The notes under the pieces: model-generated
What the model was told of the DNA's origin: nothing
The model's database searches: none
The model's input: the letters and a program-made list of their open reading frames with translations, nothing else
Program-made: the position numbers and the translations under genes
DNA from: Diaporthe sp. PMI_573
Taxonomy: Eukaryota; Ascomycota; Sordariomycetes; Diaporthales; Diaporthaceae
Reading direction: 5' to 3'
Length of the DNA stretch: 64,000 nt
Assembly (NCBI GenBank): GCA_021399435.1
Contig: JAJTUP010000073.1
Coordinates: 230,526 to 294,525 of the forward strand
Shown here: positions 9,136-18,838 of the stretch, one piece after another
How positions within the stretch are numbered: the stretch's first letter is position 1
Layout: the number at the start of each line of letters is the position of its first letter

Positions 9136-11143
9136 CTATAATTGGCTATTATTCCGCAGGCAGTTTTGTTGTAGTTCTTGGATCCTCCGAGAACGCCTCG
9201 GTGCTTTGAAACTTTTAACGTTTTCGTTATCCTTCTCCGCTCGTATCACTCTAGGCTCTGCCTGGCCTGCCAGCTTCCAAGTCTGCCGCAGGTACGCATT
9301 GATATTCGCCTTGAAGTGAGGGAGACACTCAGTGACAGAAAACCATGTTGGCTTATCTGGATCTTTTGTTTTGCCAAAACTTCCTAGGAAGCCCGCCCAT
9401 TTGTAAGTGCATGATGCTAAAACCATATAGCACGCTCCTTCTGGAACTGCGCCCTTCTCAAGCTTCTTTAGCTCCTCTCGCTTGCCTGTCTGTAAGTTAG
9501 GTATATCCTGTGGATCCATAGGTATGGATCTGTTTGAAAACGCATAGTATCTTCTTGGGCGGCCATTTTCCCGCGGAATCGGATCGAGTGAGATCATTGT
9601 GTGCCCCTTAATGCGCATTTTCCCCTCGATCCGTGCTTCCGCATCTTGGAGTGACTCCGGGTCTCGAATTGTAACTCGGAAATAGCCGTTCCTCCTTGTG
9701 TAAAATCTTTTTACATCAACTCTCACAGTCTCATTGTATTCCTCGTCGTCAGCCTTATTGAACAGTTTCGTGTTCCCGTTTGTGTCATTGATATTTTGGC
9801 TGGGAACCCTGTGCTCACTCCCGCTTCTCCCACATACTGCCTTCTTAGCACGCGCTTCTACATTATCCACAACTGTATTAGATTGTGTTACACCGGTGAA
9901 ACCTTCACTTCGACGAGGCTCTTTACTATTCTCCCTCGCATTGCTGGGCGCATCTTGGTTATAGCCTCTTTCCAGTTGACTTGATATTGCGGTTTTCACG
10001 TGGACTGTGGGATCCGCCCATCCGACGTGCTCTGCTGGTGGACTTACCCCACTCATCATTACATCATCATCCCCATCCCAACGACCTCGCTCTTGCTCCA
10101 GTATTGTTTCTGAGATATCGTCTGAATCAGGCTCACTCACATGGTGCTGCAAGGTTGAGTCGTCTTGAGACTCTTGCTGTTGTAGGCCTGTGGCCTTGGC
10201 TTTCATCGATACGCCATTTGTATTGTCACGGCTGATCTTTCTTTTCTTTGGTCTTTGAATGCCTGCGTTTCTGGGCGCGTCGTCTCTGATTCCATTCGAT
10301 GCCCTGCGTTTCAAATGTAGCCTAGGCGGGTCGATCTGGTTAGACTGATAATCGACATCTAATGGTGTTTTGTCCACACCGTCATGGCTAGTCTTTCTTC
10401 TCTTGGTCTCGTGTCTGGCCTCGCCTCTTGGTGTGCCGTCATTGCCTCCTCGTGTTGTCTTACGTTTTAAGGATCGCTTGAGATCGTCGACTGATTCATT
10501 TTTATCCTTTAAATAATATGGTTTGTTATCTGGCTTGTCCTGCTCAATCTTTCTTCTTTTTACTTTGTGACTCGGTGCATTATCTACACTTTCATTTGTT
10601 GCCCTCCGTTTCGAATTTCCCTTGTGTGGGTGGACTGGTTTTGTTTCTTGCCGTGTTATACTCGTTTGAGACCGATCCTTCGACGGTACTTGGTCTCCGA
10701 TGGTACGCACTACTTGCGGTGTCGATTGCACTTTGGAAGGATTTTTTTTGCACCTGATCATGACCTGGAATTGTAAAAGTATTCTTGTGATCTGATGCGT
10801 GGGTATTTGCTGGAAGGGAATGCTCGGAAGGTTGTGGTATATTCTCTTTTAGGATCTTGTGTAGCTTCTGCTCTTCCAAAATGCTAAGCAGCTCGCTCTT
10901 TCTGGTCTTTGAGTTGAATGGAATATTTTTCTCCCTGAGAATTGTTTTGATATCATGGACTGTAAGTTCTTCACGGGACTTGGTCGTTAGGATGCCTTCG
11001 GCCTCTGCTGTCGATTGGGATCGAGGCTGAACACCCCGAAGCTTTTGTGCTCGTGTCTTCCCCGGAGCCAGCAACGTGGGGTCTTCATCACCAGCCTTGA
11101 CCACTTCCTTGTCCGCGGAGCTCCGGCCTGCTTCTTGACTCAT
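9136..11143 (-). CDS. SAP-like, NLS-rich protein interrupted by a frameshift at an A8 tract
   Basis: Two overlapping minus-strand frames make one gene. From ATG 11143 the first frame encodes a SAP/HeH-like helix-extended-helix (LTVHDIKTILREKNIPF, SKTRKSELLSIL), expected to bind DNA. At a run of eight A's (plus-strand T's at 10742-10749) it must change frame to enter the 9136-10761 frame. That second frame carries three degenerate 40-50 residue repeats, each with a KRRA/KRK, D.AP or TP and KRRKI-type cluster, which look like nuclear localisation signals. An acidic/Ser linker follows, then a C-terminal domain of about 170 residues (YFRVTIRDPESLQDAEARIE, YYAFSNRSIPMD, WAGFLGSFGKT, WFSVTECLPHFK) ending in a basic tail. 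I do not recognise the C-terminal domain. Nuclear location is inferred from SAP and NLS features. The shift may be a sequencing error, a real mutation or slippage. Confidence 0.65.
10742..10749 (-). other. A8 homopolymer where the SAP-like gene changes frame
   Basis: On the coding strand, GTGCAAAAAAAATCC lies in the overlap of two long open frames. Gain of one base or loss of two would join the SAP-containing N-terminus to the repeat-rich remainder. Confidence 0.6.
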
Positions 11144-11836
11144 GTTTCATTATACATCTTAATACACGGGAGGGAGAGCGGGCTGAGCACGACTGCTTAC
11201 ATATTTATATCCAGTCTGGAGGCTTTCGTCTTGAACTAGGAATACGAAAGCTGAACATTAAATAGCTGCAAAGGTCTCCTTCCTTAAACCTAGTACTCAA
11301 ATATTTAAAAGAGGCAGGTGAAATCTGAAACCCAAGGATCAATAACTACGGTAGTACTTCTATCCGGCTGCGTTGCAATCCAAGTACTTTAAAGTGAATT
11401 CATAGTCAAACAGTCAGGTGAGGTTTTATTTCTCTCCTTGCATGTCAAGATGGTGCATTAAAGTATCGAGTTATATTTATAGTCTGAACTGGATTAAGAA
11501 AGAAGCAAATGGCGAAAGAAAATACGTGCCAGAGAGGTCATGTCTCGGCGCTTATCCAGACGTCCCAAGAGCTGGTTCTTCAGGCTTCCATCTGGTTCCA
11601 TTCGTAATTTAAGTCTCGTTCGCAAAGACAGGGACTTCGCAGTCAAAATTGTTTAACCCCGCAATCGGACTCATGTTGTAATGCATATGAACGAAGATTA
11701 TATGGTCGTCACCACAGCGGATAGCTTTCATAGAACAGACTCTTCAAGTTGTCAATCTAGGTACTCTTTTGGCAGGTACACTTTTGCCCCGTTACCTTAA
11801 TGTATCGATCGGCTCTTTCCTGCAAATAAGGCCCAC
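11144..11836. other. 5' flank of the SAP-like gene, no other feature recognised
   Basis: AT-rich sequence containing the presumed promoter of the minus-strand gene. No TATA element could be assigned with confidence and no other coding frame was recognised. Confidence 0.35.
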
Positions 11837-12100
11837 AGATTTACCACTTCCAAGGAAATCTGGGCCCGTTTTGTGTTTCTGGAAGGGGTACACTACATCG
11901 CCTCCTCGTCGAACACCAAATCCGACGACGAAGACAACCTAATATACACCCCTACACCTCAACGAGAGGTAGATACAATGAATTTGATGGAAAATCATTT
12001 AGGTGTTCCACGAATACTTATTTCTCATTCTAGGGAAAAGCTTGTGGTCGCCAAGCGTCCAAACATATGGTGGAGGCTTCTGAATATCTTTAGTGGTTGA
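11837..12100 (+). pseudogene. Fragment of a hypothetical fungal protein
   Basis: An open frame without a usable ATG reads FTTSKEIWARFVFLEGVHY, IASSSNTKSDDEDNLIYTP, then LGVPRILISHS and a C-terminal WWRLLNIFSG. The pattern (W.RF.. FEG..YIASLSN, later LGV..I.F, WW) resembles a large, uncharacterised family of fungal hypothetical proteins from memory. I cannot name a domain. The neighbouring codons on both sides do not extend it, so it is a piece of a longer gene. Confidence 0.35.
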
Positions 12101-12450
12101 CGAGAAATGTGTAAGTAAATGATGTGGAATTATGCGGGTGGTGGATAGATCTGGCGGTCCGAGGGCCCCGGCTTTGAGGGTATAACAGAAGTCGAGAAGA
12201 ACAGATCCAATAGAAGCCCATTGCGAGGACCAGATGTATAGGCACAGTGGTTCAAGATGTGGGATATCGCTTTTTCCAGGTAAGGAAAGGCTGAGCTCTG
12301 TGTTGCTGGCAAGTTACATAGAGGAAATACCCGTTGCTATGCAGCCTGTGGACCCGCAAGAAATCTACTGTATACGACTCCAAAAACCTGCCAGATCCCT
12401 TTTCAGAGGCCTACGGGTCATACTGATTGAGTGATTCACCCTAACCGTGT

Positions 12451-12888
12451 ATTAAGCCGGCTAACCGTTGGAATATGGATGAAGCGGGTATAATGGTGGG
12501 CCAAGGGCAGAATGGCCTAGTCCTAGGAAGCGCTACAACACGTACAGCGTTTAGAAAAGACTCTGGGATTAGAGTATGGACTTCTTTTCTAGAGTGTATC
12601 TCAGCAACTGGCCAGTCGCTATATCCATTGGTTATCATTAAGGGGAAAACGGTCAAACAGCAGTGGTTTCCAACAGGTTTGGGTCTATACAAAGGCTGGA
12701 AGTTTACAGCAACAGCAAATGCATGGACTAATAACGAAGTGGCTATTGAATGGCTCCAAAAAGTCTTCATCCCTAATACCCAGCCTACAGATCACAACAG
12801 CGCAACTACTAGACTAGAGAGCCACCTTTCTTTGCAGTTTACGGATACGAACCCCAAGCATACTACGAGACTCGTCTCTCTAGGGTAG
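12451..12888 (+). pseudogene. pogo/Fot1-like DDE transposase fragment
   Basis: The frame reads IKPANRWNMDEAGIMVGQG, then GSATTRTAFRKDSGIRVWTS, SATGQSLYPLVIIKGK and KGWKFTATANAWTNNEVAIEWL. This is the DDE_1 superfamily core of fungal pogo/Fot1 elements (first Asp in the NMDE motif; the AWTN..V..WL block precedes the second Asp). The second and third catalytic residues are not present in frame. The ORF ends shortly after a degenerate stretch. No terminal repeats were found. Confidence 0.8.
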
Positions 12889-13183
12889 GCGGCTACGACG
12901 AAATATCGTACGTGGTAGACATGGGACTGTGTGAAGGGGAGAATGAGACGATGGGCTTATGTATAATCATGGATGGATAGCGAGAAAGATGCAAAACCTC
13001 ACATTAGCAAACATGGTCTCCGTGGTCAAGTCTAGGTCTCCTTCCAGGAGAGCAATGTCACCGAAGCACTTCCAGCCAGCCTCAACCTCCTTAGTCGCTG
13101 CCTGCTGTTTACACCTTGAGGAACGGCGATGTTAAGCTTCTAGGGTATCCAACCTATTATATAGTATCTCGGCTCCTCCCCCC

Positions 13184-15685
13184 TCAGACATAAGCAGAGT
13201 GTGTCGACCCAAACACAGCCTGCAACATCGCAAGGTCCTTTCGACGTCCTTGCTCTGATCGTCCTCGGTCACCTGCCGGTCCTGTCACCTTCGTATCCTG
13301 CAACGCACCTGACCTCGATTTCCGTTTGTTTGGTACTAACGGTGCTAACGCACACCGTGGTTTGTCGAGCAGCACAGCTCGCTCAAAGTCGATCAACAAG
13401 ACATTGTCAGTTCGTGGATCATATAAAATGTTGGCCGCTCGTATATCCTTGTGGATCACGCCTCTTCGATGTAGAGCGGTCAATGATGTCCGTGTCTTGG
13501 CCTCAAGTTGCCTGATCCCGTTATTACCAAGCTGGACTTTGTCCACGCAGTGTCCGCCCCATGACATGAATGCCATGTATACCACATACACCCGGTGTGC
13601 ATAATAGTACGTTTTGTGCATCGACCTGAGATCAATTTCCCCCAAGAAAACTGGAACGTTCTCACCCTGGCATGACCTGCACCGTTTGTACGCTGTAGCT
13701 TCGTGTTGAAGGTCTGGGATGAAAGCCCGTACCGTGCCTTTGCTGACGAAAGTGTAGCCATACTTCAGCAAGGTCACCTGGAAAAGCACCCCGCGCGCTC
13801 CACCTATCCCCAGCGGGACAATTCCGTCGTCAAGGGAGTAGACCAGTTGTTCTCTGAGATGTTCAAGCCATTCCTGGTAGGATATTGGATGGAGGATGCG
13901 ACCATTGGGGCCACGGTTTTCGCCGGCAGTCGCTTTATGGAGGTCTGCATTCGGGCACTTCAGGTCCAGATAACCGCCTTTCTTGAGACGGAGAAGACAT
14001 TGTTGCGTACAGTACTGTCGACCTTGGCCTTGACCACTTTCTCCGCCGCTTGACTGAAGCCGAAGCGCTATCCGTTCACTCCGTCGCGATCCCAGTCTGG
14101 CACTAGGCGCGCTCGGCGTGGGCGTATCCGGCGGTCCTGGCGCTGACTCGTCGTCCGATGGCTCGTGCCTGTCATCCCGCCGTAGCATACTGTCGCCAAC
14201 CTCGGCTGCAACGGCCCGCCTGGTTCGCTTTCGGGGAACGGATGGTGTCCGATCAACGTCTTTGTAGGTAGTAGGGCGGTACTCAGATGAGTCGTCCGGC
14301 GACACCGTTCGCTCATCTCTGGGGATGGAGCGTAACGTGCTTTCGAAATCTACAGTCCATGTCTTCAGCCCCTTCATGGCCTTGCCGCGTTCCTCCTGGC
14401 CATGTCCACGGCGTTCGCCAGGCGAACCCAGTGCCATGAGCGTGAAGGCTAGATACTGGGCGACTGCCGTGCAGAGGTGAGCGTTTTCCGGATGTGCCAG
14501 AACCTCCGGGACAGGCTCAGCAAGGTGATATTGAAGTCTTTGGGGATAGTCCCAGTCAATCTTGAAGAATATAAAGGCTTCGCCGGTGGTCAAAACCCCA
14601 TGCTCGAGGCCGCTTTCGATCATGTAGTGGTACGTCTGCGTTACGGCGGCCGCTGTCAGCCTTTCCGCGTTGTATTGGAATCGCGCTTTGGTATCCGTTG
14701 ATATCGGGATCGTCTTTCGGTTGACCACCTCGTTGTAGATGTTCATAGGGCGAAGGCCGGCGCGAAGTAGCGGAAGGGACAGCTTGTGGGGTGCCTTGTA
14801 CTCTTCGACGTGTAGCATGCGGCGCCACTCCGGTAGATCATCGTCGGATCGATATATGCAAATCTGATCGGGCCGTAGTAGGCCTAGGTCTCGTCGGTGG
14901 TCGGGCGTCCGTGGTAGCGCTGGCGGTCCCTCTCTCTCGACGATCTCCTCAGCCACGTCGCTGATCGCGTGAGGATGGTTCTCGAAGACGATGCCGTTGC
15001 CAAGGTCAAAGACACTCCTGACATCCTCGACCAGCTTGAGCTCCTCTACGACGGCTCGGACTGGATCCTCGACGGTCTCGTGCAGGAACCTTTCCAGCAT
15101 CTTTTCATCTGCTATCGGCCGGCGGGCAATCCTTTCCCCTAAACCAATGAGAAAAGCTCGATTCTCGAAGAGGCGTCGCTCGGTGGGAAATGTGGCGAAG
15201 AGGGCTCCGAAAACATCTTTCTGTTCGTCAAGGAAGTCGGCCCACGGTGCCAGCTCGTTGGGGCACCATTTATCGCGCGGGTTGGTGATGGAGCCCTTTG
15301 AGGTTAGATTGGGGTTCGTTTCGACAGTCAGTTTTGCGTATGTGAGGACGTGCGAGTCTCCCAAGTATTCTACGAGCGTCAACCGTTGTGTCTCTCTCTC
15401 CGACGCTTCAGCACGCTGTCGCTCTTCCTCGGCGCGTTGTCGCTCTTCTTCGATCCGCTGCTCTGCTTGCTCTTGCTGCTTTTCGGCGCGTTGTCGCTCT
15501 TCCTCGGCGCGTTGTCGCTCTTCCTCGGCGCGTTGTCGCTCTTCTTCGATCCGCTGCTCTGCTTGCTCTTGCTGCTTTTCGGCGCGTTGTCGCTCTTCTT
15601 CGATCTGCTGCTCTGCTTCTTGTTGCCGTTCGTGCGCAAGTTTCAACTGCCTTTCGAGCTCTTCGATTCTTCCGGGAGCGTCCAT
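13184..15685 (-). CDS. Coiled-coil / PD-(D/E)XK nuclease-like / fungal-type kinase-like protein
   Basis: A single 833-codon ORF. Residues 5-100 are a long coiled coil made of EEERQRAE-type heptads. Residues 230-300 contain DLG, RPDQICIYR (Asp 273) and HVEEYKAPHKLS (Glu 295, Lys 297), a D...ExK pattern as in PD-(D/E)XK nucleases; this assignment is inference. A charged, Pro/Ser-rich, NLS-like linker follows (about 455-555). Residues 557-582 have YCTQQCLLRLKKGG and a CPN motif typical of a fungal-only kinase-associated module. The C-terminal kinase-like part has GGARGVLFQV (glycine loop), IHKDIRAANILYD (catalytic loop, HKD for HRD) and LLIDFERAV (DFE for DFG). Fungal genomes carry many such REase/kinase proteins, thought to belong with Crinkler-like effector architectures. 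No intron is needed. It is one of the few intact-looking genes here. Confidence 0.75.
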   Translation of the reverse strand: MDAPGRIEELERQLKLAHERQQEAEQQIEEERQRAEKQQEQAEQRIEEERQRAEEERQRAEEERQRAEKQQEQAEQRIEEERQRAEEERQRAEASERETQRLTLVEYLGDSHVLTYAKLTVETNPNLTSKGSITNPRDKWCPNELAPWADFLDEQKDVFGALFATFPTERRLFENRAFLIGLGERIARRPIADEKMLERFLHETVEDPVRAVVEELKLVEDVRSVFDLGNGIVFENHPHAISDVAEEIVEREGPPALPRTPDHRRDLGLLRPDQICIYRSDDDLPEWRRMLHVEEYKAPHKLSLPLLRAGLRPMNIYNEVVNRKTIPISTDTKARFQYNAERLTAAAVTQTYHYMIESGLEHGVLTTGEAFIFFKIDWDYPQRLQYHLAEPVPEVLAHPENAHLCTAVAQYLAFTLMALGSPGERRGHGQEERGKAMKGLKTWTVDFESTLRSIPRDERTVSPDDSSEYRPTTYKDVDRTPSVPRKRTRRAVAAEVGDSMLRRDDRHEPSDDESAPGPPDTPTPSAPSARLGSRRSERIALRLQSSGGESGQGQGRQYCTQQCLLRLKKGGYLDLKCPNADLHKATAGENRGPNGRILHPISYQEWLEHLREQLVYSLDDGIVPLGIGGARGVLFQVTLLKYGYTFVSKGTVRAFIPDLQHEATAYKRCRSCQGENVPVFLGEIDLRSMHKTYYYAHRVYVVYMAFMSWGGHCVDKVQLGNNGIRQLEAKTRTSLTALHRRGVIHKDIRAANILYDPRTDNVLLIDFERAVLLDKPRCALAPLVPNKRKSRSGALQDTKVTGPAGDRGRSEQGRRKDLAMLQAVFGSTHSAYV
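15405..15640 (-). repeat. 21-bp-type coding repeat in the coiled coil
   Basis: The DNA alternates GCGTTGTCGCTCTTCCTCG-type units with longer blocks containing TCTTCGATCCGCTGCTCTGC and CTTGCTCTTGCTGCTTTTCG. A block of roughly 120 bp is present twice. All unit lengths are multiples of three, so the coiled coil can grow or shrink in register. Confidence 0.85.
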
Positions 15686-16081
15686 CCTGAGTTCTGCGTG
15701 CTATTTCAATTAAGTGGCTTTTGTGTACAGGAACGAGTCACTTGGTATGACGAAGCCGCGGCCCTTGCCCCGTCTGGGTGTGTTGCCGGGGTTACAGCGC
15801 GGAATGACGGATAAATTTCGGTCCATCGCTTTGTCAGCAACACCCGCTGTGGGGCTTCCACTGTGTTCCAGCGCGTTGCCTCGGCAAGAGAGCAGACGGA
15901 TCGCCAATCAGTGTGGCATTTTCAAATCTATATCATGGCAGGGTTGGAGCTCAACCATGGTTAGGGAGGTTCCCCTATATGAAGGGTCGCATACCGCGCC
16001 TCGATCAGGGATATTTCAAGTGGGAATGGTATCGTTCTACTTTGAAACAGTGCTGCTATCAAAGAATTAATGAGGTTCCTA
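15686..16081. other. 5' flank of the REase-kinase gene
   Basis: It holds the presumed promoter of the minus-strand gene. Short plus-strand frames have no recognisable motif. Confidence 0.35.
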
Positions 16082-16230
16082 CAGGGTGGTCATCAATTCA
16101 ACTCAATCGCCCCTCCGGTGGATAAAAGATCACTATGTGCACCGTGCGAGCGTGCGCGTGCCATAAAACAGACCGTGCCACCCCTGTTTCAACTCAATCG
16201 ACGCCCCAGATTGAATTGATGACCACCCTG
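16082..16230. mobile_element. 149-bp MITE-like element with 20-bp perfect TIRs
   Basis: CAGGGTGGTCATCAATTCAA at 16082-16101 is repeated exactly in inverted orientation at 16211-16230. Inside, TCAACTCAATCG occurs twice (about 16098 and 16190). The element is preceded by TA, but TA does not follow the right end, so I cannot show a target duplication. The CAGGG terminus would suit a DNA-transposon-derived MITE. Confidence 0.6.
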
Positions 16231-17198
16231 CCACACCACCACATAAAGTAAAGCTATTTAGACAGCCACAAATCAATCAGTTCCGATGCTGCATATTACC
16301 TCAGCCTCGGATGCCTCCTCACCATCTTCCTCACCCTCGTTGGTCTACCCCGACAGAAACAACAACGCTGCCAACAAGAAGGGAGGGGCGGGGCAGACAG
16401 CTATCGAGCCTTCCGCTTCTTGGCAATCGAAGCAAAAATTGTAGTACCAGCATTGACGAGAGGGTATTCAGACTCTCGTCTGACACTCTTCCGTGCTTCT
16501 CTGCGACCTCCGACCCTGTCAGATTGGTGCCAACTTTTATTGATTCTTTTGCCCTGGGTGGGTGCTGGGGGTGGCTGAAGTTGGTAGAGTTGGTAAAACT
16601 GTCCGGGCATGTGTCCTGTCCGGCTGACTGTCCAACCACGTTACTCAAAGACACAACAATAACCATACAACAGGAAAAGCAAGGAGATCAAAAACACCAA
16701 GGAGACCAGGGAGATACAGATACTACAGACCACTTTCTCAGATGCTCGCTGAGCTTCGCGGCTGCCCATTCTTGCAGCTGATCACCGTTTTGGAGACACC
16801 AAATTGCAACACTGCAGGTAGCGCGTGCGTCCTCCAAACAATCGTGTATGCCATGCCCTGAACGAATAGTGTATTAAGGGTTAATTGCCATGCCAGCCGA
16901 GTTGCAGCCTTCGGCTGATTGCACCGCTTGTACCACTTGCACCATTTGCACCACCGCTGTAAACTGCAAGGGGTGATGTAGAATTTTTAAGGCATCCCCA
17001 GGGCCAAGCGCATGATTTCCGCTATATCGCCGTGGCTCCTATTGAGGCTCCTCGAATCCGGACCTCTGGAAAGTCTAAGACCCTTTCCGGCAGCAGATTC
17101 TGTCCGGCTTTTGTGGATGGAGTCCGGAATTGGTTTGCCCATCTATGCTTCGGATAAGCCGATGACTTTATTTCGTGCCAAAAAAGGGCGTAAAAGTA
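16231..17198. other. Region without recognisable genes
   Basis: Short open frames on both strands (for example 16331-16666 minus) show no known motif. Nothing else was seen. Confidence 0.4.
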
Positions 17199-17540
17199 CT
17201 AACTAACCTTGCAAAAATCGCAGCTACACGGCATGCTTCCGTTTCCATGATGGTCACATCCGAATCGCTGGTCTCCCTCCGTTCCGCAACAGGTCCACCG
17301 GAAACCCTGTGGCCAGTACTCGTACATCTTCTCCTCGTTGGAATTGAATTCCTTCTCGAATTTTTCTTTCAGTTCGTCGGATTCGGAAGCCAGGCAATTG
17401 CCCCATCCCATGCGGTCCCCACCAGTCGTCGATGCCCAGGTGATCAGTTCCAGTTTTCCTTCGTGCGAGTAGCCATCCTCGCATCTGCGGTAACGGTCGT
17501 ACCATTGGCTCGGCGTGGGTATATTGGTGGTCGATGACAT
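17199..17540 (-). CDS. Small Cys/His-rich hypothetical protein
   Basis: A 113-codon ORF, taking the ATG at 17540 (MSSTTNIPTPSQWYDRYRR) because upstream codons look non-coding. It is rich in Trp, Glu and Cys. The C-terminus carries FRWTCCG, then GCDHHG and PCSCDFC, a spacing of Cys and His that suggests one compact zinc site. I believe similar WTCCG...GCDHHG...C.CDFC tails occur at the ends of other fungal hypothetical proteins, so it may be a stand-alone domain or the terminal exon of a longer gene. No signal peptide or membrane segment. Function unknown. Confidence 0.5.
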   Translation of the reverse strand: MSSTTNIPTPSQWYDRYRRCEDGYSHEGKLELITWASTTGGDRMGWGNCLASESDELKEKFEKEFNSNEEKMYEYWPQGFRWTCCGTEGDQRFGCDHHGNGSMPCSCDFCKVS

Positions 17541-18290
17541 TGTTAGGTGATGTCTGGACTTGCCGTTTCTGTTCCAGCACGTATTTGGAATGAAGACAGG
17601 AACAAAAGAGCAGAGAAAGGGAGGTGGCGCGGTTATGTGGGACAGGAGCACGACAAGAGAACGGCGCCAAACCCGATCTGGGGTAGTGCGTTGAGTGCCA
17701 GAGTGTCAGACAATTGGGCCATGGGTCCATCGTTGGCACCAGTCAACTGATGAGAATTATCTTAAAGAACCCTGCTAGGTGCACGTCAATGCGTTGGTTC
17801 CTTATACATAAAGGGGGGCCTGATTTGTGGTGCAGAATCCTTGTAGGGAGGCTGTTGGCGATGCCTGATACAGCCTGTGTTTGAGCTTTGACCTCAACGT
17901 GGGTTCAAAACACACGCATGCAAAGTGGTCAACCTGTTCTTGCATTCGAATTCCGTACGCAACCATGCGGTACTTGAGGGCATGGACTCTAAATTGCGGT
18001 GTTGTGGCGCTCCGTCGCTCCATGGATATCCCTATCGATATGTGCTGCCCGTCGATGATTCGCTTCCGAGTAACGCGGCGGTCTGTGGCCGTCGGCTTAC
18101 TTCATGCTGTGAGGGGAAACTCCAATAGGCGTGAAAGAGCTGTCTCAAATGTTGTGCGCCACGTCGCCAGCATCACGGTCTTTCGAGCGGGGTATTTATT
18201 TAGGCGCCCGTGCCCGCCCAACGAAGCCCTGTGTTCCCATGAACTCTCTGTCTTTCTGCCATTGCTGAGTGTCCTCCTCAACGCTACAAT
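17541..18290. other. Region without recognisable genes
   Basis: It contains the upstream flanks of the minus-strand Cys/His gene and of the small spliced gene at 18291. Short frames on both strands are unrecognised. Confidence 0.4.
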
Positions 18291-18642
18291 ATGCCTTACT
18301 CGTACAAGAGCTCAGGGTCCAATAGCCAAGTATGATATAGCCTCCGCGTCTGATAGCCGTTGCTATCACTCAACTCACTGACGTCGTCACAGGGCAATCA
18401 CTACTGCGCCCGGGACTACGGCAGCGGCGCCTCTAACCCGAACTCCTACCACTACTCCAATTCGTACGCTGGTATCCGTCGCCGGCTCGTCTTAAAAGCA
18501 GGCCCGTTAACTCCTCTGCAGCGACGGTTCATACTACTACTCCAACCCCAATGGTAGCACGTACTACAACAACGGCCATGGGATTTCGACGTATACTCCT
18601 CCAAGTGGCAGCAGCAGCGGGAGCAATGACGCAAGCAAGTAG
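18291..18642 (+). CDS. Small spliced Gly/Ser/Tyr-rich protein (three exons)
   Basis: Exons 18291-18329, 18393-18463 and 18522-18642 join to 77 codons including the stop. Introns are GTATGA...CACAG (63 bp) and GTACGC...TGCAG (58 bp). The phases fit exactly (phase 0, then TC|C for Ser). The product starts MPYSYKSSGSNSQGNHYC. It continues with YHYSNSDGSYYYSNPNGS and ends in TPPSGSSSGSNDASK. It is low-complexity, hydrophilic and has one Cys. It resembles a small conserved Sordariomycete-type hypothetical protein from memory. No function is known to me. The stop lies only about 20 bp from the repeat-rich end of a hAT relic, so the 3' UTR has probably been replaced. Confidence 0.7.
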
Positions 18643-18659
18643 AGGGTCACTCAAGCAGA

Positions 18660-18835
18660 GTGCGTAATCAACCAATTCAACTCAACTGGTACCTCCTCGC
18701 AGTTGGATTGACATCCGGCCAAGTATATTTCAGTTGGATTGAAGTTGGACGAGGCTGCTCTCAGTTGGATTGCAGTTGGTTGTTTCGTACCAACGGATAT
18801 CTCCGATCTTCACGTCTTAACGCCGATCCCACTCA
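18660..18835. repeat. Subterminal repeat array of a hAT element (CAGTTGGATTG type)
   Basis: CAGTTGGATTG occurs three times (about 18699, 18731 and 18760), with shorter AGTTGGA/TTCAACT variants in both orientations. It directly follows the 3' end of the hAT dimerisation domain encoded on the minus strand. This is the position expected of hAT subterminal transposase-binding motifs. Confidence 0.6.
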
Positions 18836-18838
18836 TCA

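Noticed and set aside
14991..15814. Plus-strand open frames opposite the coiled-coil gene
   Set aside because: They are Ser/Arg or Leu-rich translations of the antisense of GAG/CGC repeats, with no domain.
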